DNA of 64,000 nucleotides from an uncultured Eubacterium sp. (lineage in GTDB: Bacteria > Bacillota > Clostridia > Lachnospirales > Lachnospiraceae). The translations under genes and the position numbers were made by a program. The stretch's first letter is position 1. Every line of letters starts with the position of its first letter. This document shows, in pieces, positions 8,749-17,205 of this stretch. Under the pieces are notes generated by a model. The model worked only from the letters and a program-made list of their open reading frames with translations, was not told the origin of the DNA and did not search any database. The stretch spans positions 1 through 64,000 of the forward strand of contig CAJUIL010000006.1 in the NCBI GenBank assembly GCA_910586225.1, given 5' to 3'.

Positions 8749-8788
8749 AAATGCCGCTGCCAGGCGTTTACTCCAGGCAGCGGCATTT
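8749..8788. terminator. Bidirectional terminator
   Basis: Perfect 13-base stem AAATGCCGCTGCC / GGCAGCGGCATTT with a 14-base loop, between the 260-aa gene and the convergent symporter gene; A- and T-rich flanks on both sides suit both strands. Confidence 0.85.
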
Positions 8789-8815
8789 AGAATCTTTACT
8801 GGATCTTTATCTTCC

Positions 8816-10168
8816 TTACAACCCTTTTTTGAGCTTTTCGTTGGCTCCTTCCACATTCATTCCAAAGAGCACAAGCAGGATCAAAATATTAAAAATGAGC
8901 GGAAGCCATAAATACATAAACTGCATCATCGAAAGGGCTGACTGCGGCTGTGCAGTATTTGTGCCGACGTAGCCGCTGAGCTCCAATAGCCATCCGACGA
9001 CCGCTGTTCCGATACCGCCGCCGATCTTGACACCGAGAGAAGTGCAGGAGTACATCGTTCCGTCGACCCGCTTGCCCTGCGTCAGGTAGGTGTATTCGGA
9101 GCAGGAAGCGATCACGGCGTTCATGTCGCCCTGCCATGGTCCCTGTCCGAGAGCAGCCAGAGCCGTAAATGCTATCATCAAAGGAATATTTCCCATGTAT
9201 CCGGCGACGACTACCAGTGCCCGGCCGATCACGGCAAGGATGTAGCCTCTCAGATTCAGCTTATACATACCCTTCCATCTGCCGACCAGAACAGGCGTAA
9301 ACACCAGCGCGATAATAAGCGGGATATTGACAGCCCAGGCAAATTGTCCAAACAGGTTTTTGTCTTTTAAGACCCACGTCATATAAAAAAGGCCCGCGCC
9401 GATCATAGCACTGTAAAGCTGCTGTAAAATGTAAGCGCCGCAGATCATCAGATAATACTTGTTTTTTACAAGCAGCCGGAACGCCTGAAGCAGCCCGTAC
9501 GTTTCCTCCTTGCTTGCTGGTACGTCGTCGATTTCTTCTTCCGGAAGCTCTTTTACGGAAAGGGCAGAGATCGTATTTACGATCAGACCGATGACCGCAT
9601 AAATGATCGCTACGAGTCTCCATGCCGCAGCGTCGCCGCCGCAGGAATCTACAAATCCAATGGTAATGGTCTGGATCAGAAGGCTTGTAGAAAATGCAAA
9701 GATAAAGCGGTAAGAGCCCATCTGTACGCGCTCCTTGCTGTTTTTGGTAACAAGGGAGGTCAGTGCGGAATATGCTATGTTGTTTGCAGTATAGAACACA
9801 CTGTTCAGCAGGGTATAGGCGATGAAAAACCAGGCGTACTGCGCGGTCGTTCCAAGGCTGGTCGGTACTGCGAAGCAGGCGATCAGCGTGACCGCGCAGC
9901 CGATATAGCCGTACAGCATCCATGGCCTTGCTTTTCCAAGCTTGCTGTGCGTTTTGTCGATCAAGGAGCCGAATAAGATATCTGTAAATCCATCAAACAG
10001 CTTGGATACGGCTATTAATGAGCCGACCATCCCGGATGCAAGACCGATGGTGTCTGTTAGATAGATCATGACAAAGGACGACAGAAATGCATATACTACG
10101 TTTCCTGCTACATCACCGGATCCGTATCCAACTTTGTTGTACCACTTTAAGTAATTCCTTTCCTCCAT
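8816..10168 (-). CDS. GPH-family sugar:cation symporter (MFS)
   Basis: 450-residue membrane transporter of the glycoside-pentoside-hexuronide group (MelB/LacS-like, no EIIA tail). The family N-terminus KVGYGSGDVAGNVVYAFLSS is followed by TDTIGLASGMVGSLI and DGFTDILFGSLIDKTHSK, which contains the cation-site aspartates and the loop 2-3 motif. Twelve hydrophobic segments are visible. The start (MEERNYLKW) has AAGGAGGAATT upstream; starting at an earlier ATG would overlap the beta-galactosidase gene. It lies 25 bases after lacZ on the same strand, so the pair forms an import-and-hydrolyse unit for lactose or another beta-galactoside. Confidence 0.92.
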   Translation of the reverse strand: MEERNYLKWYNKVGYGSGDVAGNVVYAFLSSFVMIYLTDTIGLASGMVGSLIAVSKLFDGFTDILFGSLIDKTHSKLGKARPWMLYGYIGCAVTLIACFAVPTSLGTTAQYAWFFIAYTLLNSVFYTANNIAYSALTSLVTKNSKERVQMGSYRFIFAFSTSLLIQTITIGFVDSCGGDAAAWRLVAIIYAVIGLIVNTISALSVKELPEEEIDDVPASKEETYGLLQAFRLLVKNKYYLMICGAYILQQLYSAMIGAGLFYMTWVLKDKNLFGQFAWAVNIPLIIALVFTPVLVGRWKGMYKLNLRGYILAVIGRALVVVAGYMGNIPLMIAFTALAALGQGPWQGDMNAVIASCSEYTYLTQGKRVDGTMYSCTSLGVKIGGGIGTAVVGWLLELSGYVGTNTAQPQSALSMMQFMYLWLPLIFNILILLVLFGMNVEGANEKLKKGL

Positions 10169-10193
10169 AAATAATTCCTCCTTCCTTTCTATT

Positions 10194-13100
10194 TCACTCT
10201 TTGGCAAATAAAACAAGTGCAAATTGGAACCGGAATGCCGTTTGATCAAACCGGTATTTATCCAAAACAGCTGGGCCGCAGCTGTTAGAGCCGATGCCGT
10301 TTAGCGCATAGTCAATGCACAGTACCGTGCTGTCAGATTCTACCAGCTCATAGTTGTGCGCCGTGTTTTCCAGCTCTTCTTGTGTGTAGACCGATGCGTT
10401 AAAGGAAAACGGCTGCTCGGATACAACGGTGAGGCCGTATTGCGCGCTTGCTGCTTCCACATGATCGCAGTCAAAATGGCTTCCGTTTTCCTGCGGCCGG
10501 ATGTAGTCCTCATGCATGGTGCGGACCTTGGATTGGTACCACCCGTGGCAGGCGCTGCGATGCTTATCTTGGTAGCTTTCCTGCGGTCCCATGCCGAAAT
10601 AGCTGATCTGCTCCATTTCCTTATCAAGGAATAACCGGATTCCGAACCGCGGAAGCGCTGGAAATTCCTCGTCCCTTGTTACGGACATGACGGAGGAAAG
10701 CATACCGTTTCCATCAATGTTCCAAGTAATTTCCACATCCAGGATTTTCTGGACGGCCGCTGCGACAACCGCCAGCTGTTCTACCAGCCGCACACCGTTT
10801 TTATCCTGAAATACTTCAATATGGCTGGCTCTTGTATAGGCGTTATCATAATGCGCTTTTTTCCATTCTTCCTTAAGGTACATATCGTTATCCGTTGGCG
10901 CTCTCCAAATGTTTAATTCCATCGGGTGGTTTAGGAAAGCTTTTCCGGCATACTGCATTTGTGTAAATAATCCGGTGCGCTGGTCAAGCTCATAGCAGAA
11001 ATCCGCGGCCTGCAGTACAAGCTTGGTTCCGGTATCGGTTACCTTGATATCGCCGCAGGCCGCCACCATTTCCAAAAGTCTTGCCGCATAACGGTTCCTT
11101 CCGTCCTCGTTTGTCAGCCTGATTTCATCGAAGCCTAAAATATGGCCGCGTTCCAGCAGCGGGAGTACTTTTTTCAATCGGTAGGTTAATTTCAGATAGA
11201 TCCGTCCCGCACGCGGGATCTGCAGCTTTAAGCTTACGCTCGCATCACTGTGGGGCGCTGCGGATACGCTTGGCAGCTGGCCGCTTACGATGGTCAGCCC
11301 GTCTTGCGTTAGTTCATAGGAAATCTCGGCATAGTCCGCTAGATTGTCAAAGTCCATATAGTTATGCAGCACCAGCTCTCCGCTGCTTTCGTCATACGAA
11401 ACGATTCTTGCTGGGCGGTATACATTTTTATATTCCAGCAGCCCGGTATGCGGTGTACGGTCTGGGTATACCAGTCCGTCCACACAGAAGCAGCCGTCAT
11501 GGATCCGCTCGCCGTGGTCGCCGCCGTAATGGTAGATGGTTTTGCCGTTATCTGCTTTTCCGTGTGCTATGGCATGGTCGCACCATTCCCAGACAAAGCC
11601 GCCGCACATCCGGTCATCCTTTTGTATCATCTGGAAGTAATCTTCAAAGTCTCCCGGCCCATTTCCCATACTGTGGCAGTATTCTACCAGCAAAAACGGC
11701 TTGCTGCCGTCTTTTTCCAGATATTCCTCGATCTCTGAAAGGGATGGGTACATCCGGCTGTAGATGTCCAGGTTTTCATAATGATAGGCAACGCTGGCAT
11801 TCCGGTATCTGGCGCTTTCATATTGTGTGATCCGTTTGGGATCCATGCGCTTTGTCCATTCCAGCGCCTTTTCAAAGCAGCAGCCGTAGGCGCTTTCATT
11901 ACCCATGGACCACATTACGATGCAGGGACGGTTTTTATCCCGGTGCACCATTAGCTGTACGCGGTCTGTGATCGCGTTTTCCCATGCCGGATTATCGGCG
12001 ATCGCTTCATTCCAGCGGTTGAAGCGGTTGCGGTCGGTATCCTCCTTGCGGTACAAAAGGACTGGCCCGTGCGCTTCAACGTCCGCCTCATTGATCACCA
12101 TAAAACCGTATCGGTCGCACAGCTGATAAAAATACGGCGCGTTTGGATAGTGGCTGGAACGGATAGCATTGAAGTTGTGCTGTTTCATCAGGGTAAGGTC
12201 TGTTTTCATCTGTTCCAGGCTGATGACAAATCCTGTTTCCGGATCGGAATCATGACGGTTCACTCCGCGGAATTTGATTTTTTCTCCGTTGAAAAAGACG
12301 GTTTTCTCTTTGATCTCGATGGTACGCAGACCAATGTGGTCAGTAATGACCTCATCCTCTGTTTGAAAAATGATCGTGTATAAATAGGGATCTTCGGTAT
12401 TCCAAAGGATAGGATCCAGCACAGTAAGTTCTACAGCGCCGTCCTGTGAAAGTCCGCCTTGGGCTGCGACAGCGCCGTCCTTGCTTTCGATCGTTATCTT
12501 TGCGGCTGTTGGCTCGCTAAAGGAAATGTTTATCGTTACGGTGGCGGTGTCTTTGGAAATATCTGTTGTGATGAAGTAATCTCGGATGGCTTTTTCCGGT
12601 CTTTTTAATACATATACATCTCTGAATATCCCGCTCATGCGGAATTTATCCTGGTCCTCTAAATAAGAGCCGTCGCACCATTTGAGCACGAGAACGGCAA
12701 GCGTGTTTTCCCCCTCCTGCAGCAGAGAAGTCACATCAAATTCACTGGTAGCATGGGACACTTGGCTGTAGCCGGTGTATATGCCGTTCACCCATAGGTA
12801 AAAGCAGCTGTCTACCCCTTCCAGATTTAAAAATGCTTTTGGCGCTTTTGGATCCTTTTGGTAAGAAAAGGTATGTACATATGCTCCACAGGGAATATCC
12901 TGCGGTACGTACGGCGGATCGAACGGAAACGGATAGCGGATGTTGGTGTACTGATGGCTGTCATACCCGGCCATCTGCCATACGCCGGGAACGGCGATTT
13001 TGTCAAATGCCGAGGTGTCATAGCCGCTTTCATAAAAAGCTTCAGTCACATCATAAATGCTTTTAAAATACCGAAAATGCCATTCCCCATTGAGCAGCAA

Positions 13101-13232
13101 AAAGCGGTCTGAGCTTTCGCGGGCTTCAACCAGATCCTCTCTTCGTTCTGATGCCGGAATGTAGTAGGCTCTTGCGGGCATCGTGTTTTCGTGCAGCATA
13201 GTAAGGTCCTCATAGTAACGTGGTACGATCAT
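10194..13232 (-). CDS. lacZ: Beta-galactosidase, glycoside hydrolase family 2
   Basis: 1012 residues, the full length of LacZ-type GH2 enzymes, hydrolysing terminal beta-D-galactosides in the cytoplasm (no signal peptide). Sugar-binding jelly roll (about 40-210) contains LNGEWHFRYF and VPGVWQMAGY; the immunoglobulin-like domain follows, then a TIM barrel with FRGVNRHDSDPETG, acid/base Glu446 in WSMGNES and nucleophile Glu517 in PFLLVEYCHSMGNG. The C-terminal small-chain domain ends with the conserved GP.ES.DKH...W (GPQESYQDKHRSACHGW). AAAGGAGGACTGCCCT precedes the ATG. First gene of a two-gene operon with the GPH symporter, divergent from an AraC regulator. Confidence 0.96.
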   Translation of the reverse strand: MIVPRYYEDLTMLHENTMPARAYYIPASERREDLVEARESSDRFLLLNGEWHFRYFKSIYDVTEAFYESGYDTSAFDKIAVPGVWQMAGYDSHQYTNIRYPFPFDPPYVPQDIPCGAYVHTFSYQKDPKAPKAFLNLEGVDSCFYLWVNGIYTGYSQVSHATSEFDVTSLLQEGENTLAVLVLKWCDGSYLEDQDKFRMSGIFRDVYVLKRPEKAIRDYFITTDISKDTATVTINISFSEPTAAKITIESKDGAVAAQGGLSQDGAVELTVLDPILWNTEDPYLYTIIFQTEDEVITDHIGLRTIEIKEKTVFFNGEKIKFRGVNRHDSDPETGFVISLEQMKTDLTLMKQHNFNAIRSSHYPNAPYFYQLCDRYGFMVINEADVEAHGPVLLYRKEDTDRNRFNRWNEAIADNPAWENAITDRVQLMVHRDKNRPCIVMWSMGNESAYGCCFEKALEWTKRMDPKRITQYESARYRNASVAYHYENLDIYSRMYPSLSEIEEYLEKDGSKPFLLVEYCHSMGNGPGDFEDYFQMIQKDDRMCGGFVWEWCDHAIAHGKADNGKTIYHYGGDHGERIHDGCFCVDGLVYPDRTPHTGLLEYKNVYRPARIVSYDESSGELVLHNYMDFDNLADYAEISYELTQDGLTIVSGQLPSVSAAPHSDASVSLKLQIPRAGRIYLKLTYRLKKVLPLLERGHILGFDEIRLTNEDGRNRYAARLLEMVAACGDIKVTDTGTKLVLQAADFCYELDQRTGLFTQMQYAGKAFLNHPMELNIWRAPTDNDMYLKEEWKKAHYDNAYTRASHIEVFQDKNGVRLVEQLAVVAAAVQKILDVEITWNIDGNGMLSSVMSVTRDEEFPALPRFGIRLFLDKEMEQISYFGMGPQESYQDKHRSACHGWYQSKVRTMHEDYIRPQENGSHFDCDHVEAASAQYGLTVVSEQPFSFNASVYTQEELENTAHNYELVESDSTVLCIDYALNGIGSNSCGPAVLDKYRFDQTAFRFQFALVLFAKE

Positions 13233-13281
13233 AGGGCAGTCCTCCTTTAATATGTATTTTTTTGTACTTTTGTTCAGTGTT

Positions 13282-13360
13282 CAGGAGTGTAAAAATCCCA
13301 TCCCGAAGCGATTTTCCATGGTTTTTGCAGGTAACAGGTCAGCTTGTCTGAACTGTTATT
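13282..13360. repeat. Dispersed hairpin repeat, copy A
   Basis: 79-base intergenic sequence about 90% identical to 37234-37310. It contains the core CGAAGCGATTTTC, then a hairpin AACAG-g-TCAG-cttgt-CTGA-a-CTGTT. It sits between lacZ and the AraC gene. The third, diverged relative is at about 38249-38313. Confidence 0.75.
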
Positions 13361-13400
13361 TATCATACATTCTAAGGTGTAAAAAGTCTATAAACAGAAA

Positions 13401-13429
13401 TGGACAAAATATGCACAAAATGATACACT
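13401..13429 (+). promoter_or_regulatory. Probable promoter of the AraC regulator
   Basis: TGGACA, 17-base spacer, TACACT, 35 bases upstream of the coding start. No clear SigA promoter was found for lacZ on the other strand, consistent with an activator-dependent promoter. Confidence 0.5.
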
Positions 13430-13464
13430 ATTAGAAAAGCAGTAGTTATAAGGAGGAGCGTGCG

Positions 13465-14313
13465 ATGTATGTAAATTCTGGATATAAAAATAATTCCTTT
13501 CTTGATTTTAAAGATAAAAGCAGACCGCTGGTTGTCGGCAGCTGCGGAACTTATCGATTGTTTTCACATCCAAAGCTGCCAACCTACCGGCCTAGGGGCA
13601 GGCTGGATTTTCAGATCATCTATATCGCTTCAGGATGTGCTTATTTTCATTTTGACAGTCCCGAAAACGAGACGGTCGTGAACGCCGGAAACATCGTACT
13701 ATTCCGGCCAAAGGAGCTGCAAAAGTATGAATACTATGGGATAGATAAGACCGAAGTCTACTGGATCCATTTTACCGGAAGCGATGTAAAGAATTTGTTA
13801 AGAAGGTATGGCTTTGCGGACGACAGACGGATCTTCCATGTCGGAACGTCACTGGAATATGAAAGTATATTTAAAAGGATTATTTTGGAGCTGCAAAGAT
13901 GTCGGGATGATTATGAAGAAATGATGGCTCTGCTGCTGCGTTACCTGCTGATCGCTTTTCACCGGGAATTGATAAAGGGACACAGCGTGAGGAACGAATA
14001 TTTGGATCATGAGATGGAAGCCGCTGCCGCTTACTTTAATGAGAATTACAATACGCAGATCAATATTGAACAATATGCTGCTTCCAGAGGTATGAGTGTC
14101 AGCTGGTTTATTCGTAATTTCAAAAAATATACGGGGACGACCCCGATGCAGTTTGTCACCTCGATCCGGATTACAAATGCCCAGATGCTGTTAGAAACGA
14201 CGAAATATGCGGTAAATGAAATTTCCCGTATTGTCGGGTATGAGAATCCGCTGTATTTCAGCCGTCTGTTCCGTAAGCAGAAGGGCTGTGCGCCGTCGAA
14301 ATACCGGAAATAA
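13465..14313 (+). CDS. AraC-family regulator of the lactose locus
   Basis: 282 residues. N-terminal cupin-like sugar-binding domain (about 25-150; LDFQIIYIASGCAYFHFD, GNIVLFRPKELQKYEYYG, EVYWIHFTGS) and C-terminal double helix-turn-helix (about 190-282) with INIEQYAASRGMSVSWFIRN, TGTTPMQFVTSIRI and VGYENPLYFSRLFRKQKG, all typical. AAGGAGGAG precedes the ATG. It is divergent from lacZ and the GPH symporter and is the likely activator in response to the imported sugar. Well supported as to family; the target is inferred from position. Confidence 0.93.
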   Translation: MYVNSGYKNNSFLDFKDKSRPLVVGSCGTYRLFSHPKLPTYRPRGRLDFQIIYIASGCAYFHFDSPENETVVNAGNIVLFRPKELQKYEYYGIDKTEVYWIHFTGSDVKNLLRRYGFADDRRIFHVGTSLEYESIFKRIILELQRCRDDYEEMMALLLRYLLIAFHRELIKGHSVRNEYLDHEMEAAAAYFNENYNTQINIEQYAASRGMSVSWFIRNFKKYTGTTPMQFVTSIRITNAQMLLETTKYAVNEISRIVGYENPLYFSRLFRKQKGCAPSKYRK

Positions 14314-14342
14314 ACGGTTATTGCAAAGCTATGGGCCAAGAA

Positions 14343-14440
14343 CGTTGAACAGTCAGGAAACCAGAATTTCGCCGCAGGCGAACTTTCAGATGCTAAGAAT
14401 GATGCTGGATGCGCTTGATAGTAACGAGGAGGTACAGTGA
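14343..14440 (+). pseudogene. C-terminal remnant coupled to the DUF5714 gene
   Basis: An open stretch ending QANFQMLRMMLDALDSN-EEVQ whose TGA overlaps the next ATG by one base (TGATG), the usual sign of translational coupling, and which contains the AGGAGG of that next gene. No start of its own is seen; upstream it runs out of frame through the AraC gene. It may be the tail of a gene that once preceded DUF5714. Low confidence. Confidence 0.3.
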
Positions 14441-15022
14441 TGAAAGAAGAGCGTTTGATCTGCAAGGCTCCGCTGATCTATCTGGAGGCGGACGAAATGA
14501 TGGAGTGCGCGATATGCCGCAAGAAAGAAAAAAGTAAAGCCAGATGTGCAGAAGGGCATTATGTATGCAATGAATGCCATATTGCCGGCATCGACGCGTT
14601 GCTAGTGTGGTGACCTGCTGGTATTTATGGCAATCGCACTGCCTATTTCGCCATCTGCCGCGTTGGATTTTCTAGCCGTAGGAACCACTACGCCGTCGAA
14701 AATCCGCCTTGCAGAGTGACAAAATATGCAGCACGCTTACCATAAATACCAACGGGTCACCACACTAGGTCTGTGTCTGGAGCAAGTTTCAAGAGACCCG
14801 GTTGTGATCTTAGAGCGGATGATGGAGCAGTCGTTTTGTCATATGCATGGCCCGGAGCATCATATTATGGTTGGCGCTGCTTTGCTGACCGCATATAAAA
14901 ATGCGGGAGGAGCGATCGAATTGCAGCCGGCGCTTGCGGCGCAGGTATCAGCGCAGATTAGCAATGTATTGGAAAAAGGTGTCCGTTTGCAAGAGCAAAC
15001 CATGAATGAGCCTTCCATTTGA
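14440..15022 (+). pseudogene. DUF5714-domain gene split by an inverted-repeat element
   Basis: The 5' part encodes a start (ATG at 14440, GAGGAGG upstream) and the cysteine-rich head MMECAICRKKEKSKARCAEG, HYVCNECHIAGIDALL. The 3' part, after the insertion, continues exactly in register with GLCLEQVSRDPVVILERMME, FCHMHGPEHHIMVGAALLTA. These are conserved sequences of DUF5714 proteins, probably zinc-binding and of unknown role, found in anaerobes. The reading frame is cut by the 167-bp element 14602-14768; removing it with one CTAG copy restores the frame. The C-terminal half of the family (glycine/cysteine-rich GACGFWG region) is also missing, so the gene was already truncated or was deleted at that end. 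Confidence 0.8.
14602..14768. mobile_element. Miniature inverted-repeat element (MITE), 167 bp
   Basis: Terminal inverted repeats of 29 bases matching at 27 positions: left end begins CTAGTGTGGTGACC and right end finishes GGTCACCACACTAG, with CCATAAATACCA / TGGTATTTATGG at the inner ends. No coding capacity. CTAG occurs at both ends; collapsing to one copy restores the interrupted DUF5714 frame, so CTAG (or its central TA) is the target duplication. The ends are shared with the element at 26201-26289. A transposase from elsewhere must have moved it. Confidence 0.85.
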
Positions 15023-15116
15023 AATAAACAAAAAAATTTGTGTTATGGTTCTAAATTACGCGGCGGCTCATATATATAATCATGGGACAGCTTTGGAGAA
15101 TAAGGGAGGATCTTTT

Positions 15117-16070
15117 ATGAAGCACATATTAAAAATATTTCCATTACATATTAGAAACGAGCTGCAGACGGTATTTCAAACGCTTGACGGGATTGAGGAG
15201 ATCCGTATCCGGGTCAGCCAGCCGATCATGTTTCTGACAGACCGGGGCGAGTTTTTTTTTAGTATGCAAAACGGGTATCTGACCAGAGATACGAACGATG
15301 CTTATGCGGTCACGTCGCATGATATCAGTGATATGCTCGTATTTATCAGCCGTTACTCGCTGTTTGCGTTTGAAGAGGAGATACGGGGCGGATTTATTAC
15401 GATCGAGGGCGGTCATCGGGTTGGGCTGAGCGGACAGGCTGTGTTTCAAGAAGGCTGGATGCAGACGATACGCAATATTTCGTATTTGAATATCCGTGTC
15501 AATCATGAAAAAAAGGAATGCGCCAGACGTTTGATCCCGCATTTGTACCGTCAGCCGTCGCTGCGGCAGTCGGGTATTTACAATACGCTTTTGATCTCTC
15601 CGCCGGGCAGGGGAAAAACGACGCTGCTGCGGGACCTGATCCGCCTGCTTTCCAATGGATCAAAGGAGCACGCGGGATTAAAGGTAAGCATTGTAGACGA
15701 ACGTTCGGAAATAGCGGGCTGTTACCGGGGCGTTCCGCAAAACGATGTTGGAATGCGTACGGACGTGCTGGACGGCTGTCCAAAATCTAGTGGGATGATG
15801 CTGCTGATCCGTACGATGTCCCCGCAGGTAGTAGCGGTGGATGAGCTTGGCTCCAAGGAGGATGTGGATGCGGTCGCCTATGCGGTGCATTGCGGCTGCA
15901 GTATTCTCGGATCTATCCATGCGGCAGATCTGGACGAGGTAAAGAAAAAACCAGTGCTGCGGGACTTTCTGGAGCAGAGGTTTTTTGAGCGTTATCTTGT
16001 GATCGATAAGGAGGAAGGCGGTGCACGCAGATACCGTCTGTATAACGCGAAGCAGGAGCTATTATGCTAA
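15117..16070 (+). CDS. spoIIIAA: Stage III sporulation protein AA (ATPase)
   Basis: 317-residue secretion-type ATPase of the mother cell that powers or assembles the SpoIIIA-SpoIIQ channel during engulfment and is needed for SigG activity in the forespore. Walker A appears as SPPGRGKTTLLRD; Walker B-like VVAVDELGSKEDVDA follows, and GCSILGSIHAADLDEV matches the family. The start MKHILKIFPL has AAGGGAGGA upstream. First gene of the complete eight-gene operon; its end overlaps spoIIIAB by seven bases. It should be expressed from a SigE promoter in the mother cell; I could not identify one with confidence. Confidence 0.96.
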   Translation: MKHILKIFPLHIRNELQTVFQTLDGIEEIRIRVSQPIMFLTDRGEFFFSMQNGYLTRDTNDAYAVTSHDISDMLVFISRYSLFAFEEEIRGGFITIEGGHRVGLSGQAVFQEGWMQTIRNISYLNIRVNHEKKECARRLIPHLYRQPSLRQSGIYNTLLISPPGRGKTTLLRDLIRLLSNGSKEHAGLKVSIVDERSEIAGCYRGVPQNDVGMRTDVLDGCPKSSGMMLLIRTMSPQVVAVDELGSKEDVDAVAYAVHCGCSILGSIHAADLDEVKKKPVLRDFLEQRFFERYLVIDKEEGGARRYRLYNAKQELLC

Positions 16071-16582
16071 GACTGCTTGGCTGCCTTTGTATTCTGGCTG
16101 CGTCAGCGGGAATGTCATATAGCTGCAGCCAAGGGCTAAAAAGGGAGCTTCGACAGACGGAGCTTTTGCTGGACTTGTATACGGCTGTGGAAGGGGAGAT
16201 TACGTACAACCGTTGTCCGCTGCCAGAGCTGTTCCGGTATCTGGCGCAGCATACACAGCAGCCGTATCAGGAGCTGCTGCGGGAGGCTGCGGGCAGGATG
16301 GAGGACAATAGGGAAGCGGATATCCCGGCCTTATGGAAGGAGGTCTGTCAGCAGCTTGGCGCGCAGCTTGGACTTGCGCAGGATGCGTACCAGATATTGC
16401 TGCGTATGGGCGAGGTGTTTTCCTATTCGTCGCTGGAGGCCGCGCTGCAGCTTTTACAGCTTGGGCGTAACAGGCTTTCTGTAATTGTGGAGAGCCGGTA
16501 TGCGCAGCTTGCAGGCAAGAGGAGGCTGTATTGCTGCCTGTGTTATATGACAGGGCTTTTTTCGATGATCTTGTTATGGTAA
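16064..16582 (+). CDS. spoIIIAB: Stage III sporulation protein AB
   Basis: 172 residues with an N-terminal hydrophobic segment (LLGCLCILAASAGMSYS) and a C-terminal one (LYCCLCYMTGLFSMILLW), and between them a helical cytoplasmic domain with the family signature RELRQTELLLDLYTAVEGEI and PLPELF. SpoIIIAB resembles GspF-type inner membrane proteins and is the likely membrane partner of the SpoIIIAA ATPase. The start overlaps the preceding gene by seven bases, indicating translational coupling. Confidence 0.93.
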   Translation: MLRLLGCLCILAASAGMSYSCSQGLKRELRQTELLLDLYTAVEGEITYNRCPLPELFRYLAQHTQQPYQELLREAAGRMEDNREADIPALWKEVCQQLGAQLGLAQDAYQILLRMGEVFSYSSLEAALQLLQLGRNRLSVIVESRYAQLAGKRRLYCCLCYMTGLFSMILLW

Positions 16583-16602
16583 GCCACATGAGGGAAGAGA
16601 AC

Positions 16603-16797
16603 ATGAGTATAAATTTAATATTTAAGATTGCGGCGGTCGGCATTATTGTATCTGTATTAAGTCAGGTGTTAAAGCACAGCGGCAGGGAGGAGCATGCGTT
16701 TTTATTAAGCCTTGCCGGACTGATGGTCGTTTTGTTTTGGGTTGTGCCTTATATTTATGAGTTGTTTCAGACGATGCAGTCGCTGTTTACCCTGTAG
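16603..16797 (+). CDS. spoIIIAC: Stage III sporulation protein AC
   Basis: 64 residues with two membrane helices (INLIFKIAAVGIIVSVLSQ and FLLSLAGLMVVLFWVVPYIY) joined by KHSGREEHA, which is invariant-like in the family. Start chosen at the ATG preceded by GAGGGAAGAGAAC; earlier in-frame codons lie within spoIIIAB. Part of the export channel between mother cell and forespore. Confidence 0.93.
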   Translation: MSINLIFKIAAVGIIVSVLSQVLKHSGREEHAFLLSLAGLMVVLFWVVPYIYELFQTMQSLFTL

Positions 16798-16821
16798 CGG
16801 GAGCCGGAGGGGGTGAAAGGG

Positions 16822-17205
16822 ATGGAAGTGTTAAGAGTTGCGGCGCTGGCGCTGAGCGGGGTGCTGCTGGCGCTGATGCTTAAGCAGACGAAGCCGGAAT
16901 ACAGTGTGTTTTTGAGCATGGCTGTCTGCATCTGTATTTTTCTGTATCTGTTATCCAGGCTGCAGGCTGTAATGGGGTACCTGAGCCAGCTGGAGGTACA
17001 GGCGGATATTGACGGCGTTTATCTGGATACGATATTGAAAATGCTTGGGATCACGTATATTACCCAGTTTGCTTCAGATATTTGTAAGGACGCCGGATAC
17101 AGCGCGGTAGCCAGCCAGATCGAGTTGTTTGCCAGGGTATCGGTACTGTTCTTAAGCTTTCCGGTGCTGCTGGCGCTGGTGGAAATGATCGGAGAGGTAT
17201 TATGA
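16822..17205 (+). CDS. spoIIIAD: Stage III sporulation protein AD
   Basis: 127 residues with four hydrophobic segments (ALALSGVLLALMLKQTKPEY; FLSMAVCICIFLYLLSRL; a C-terminal pair), and the family motif LKMLGITYITQFASDICKDA followed by GYSAVASQIELFAR. The ATG at 16822 lies eight bases after GGAGGGGG; a GTG three codons earlier is inside the ribosome binding site. Its stop overlaps the spoIIIAE start by four bases. SpoIIIAD is a membrane part of the channel complex. Confidence 0.94.
   Translation: MEVLRVAALALSGVLLALMLKQTKPEYSVFLSMAVCICIFLYLLSRLQAVMGYLSQLEVQADIDGVYLDTILKMLGITYITQFASDICKDAGYSAVASQIELFARVSVLFLSFPVLLALVEMIGEVL

Noticed and set aside
11270..11830. 186-codon plus-strand frame inside lacZ
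   Set aside because: Antisense shadow of a well-conserved gene; composition is Arg/Cys-rich and not protein-like.
14330..14360. Shared CAAGAACGT..AACAG.CAG string at about 14338 and 31913
   Set aside because: About 17 of 20 bases, no structure and different settings; could be chance.
15020..15116. SigE promoter for the spoIIIA operon
   Set aside because: AT-rich boxes are present (CATATATATAATCAT), but neither spacing nor sequence matches the consensus well enough to call.
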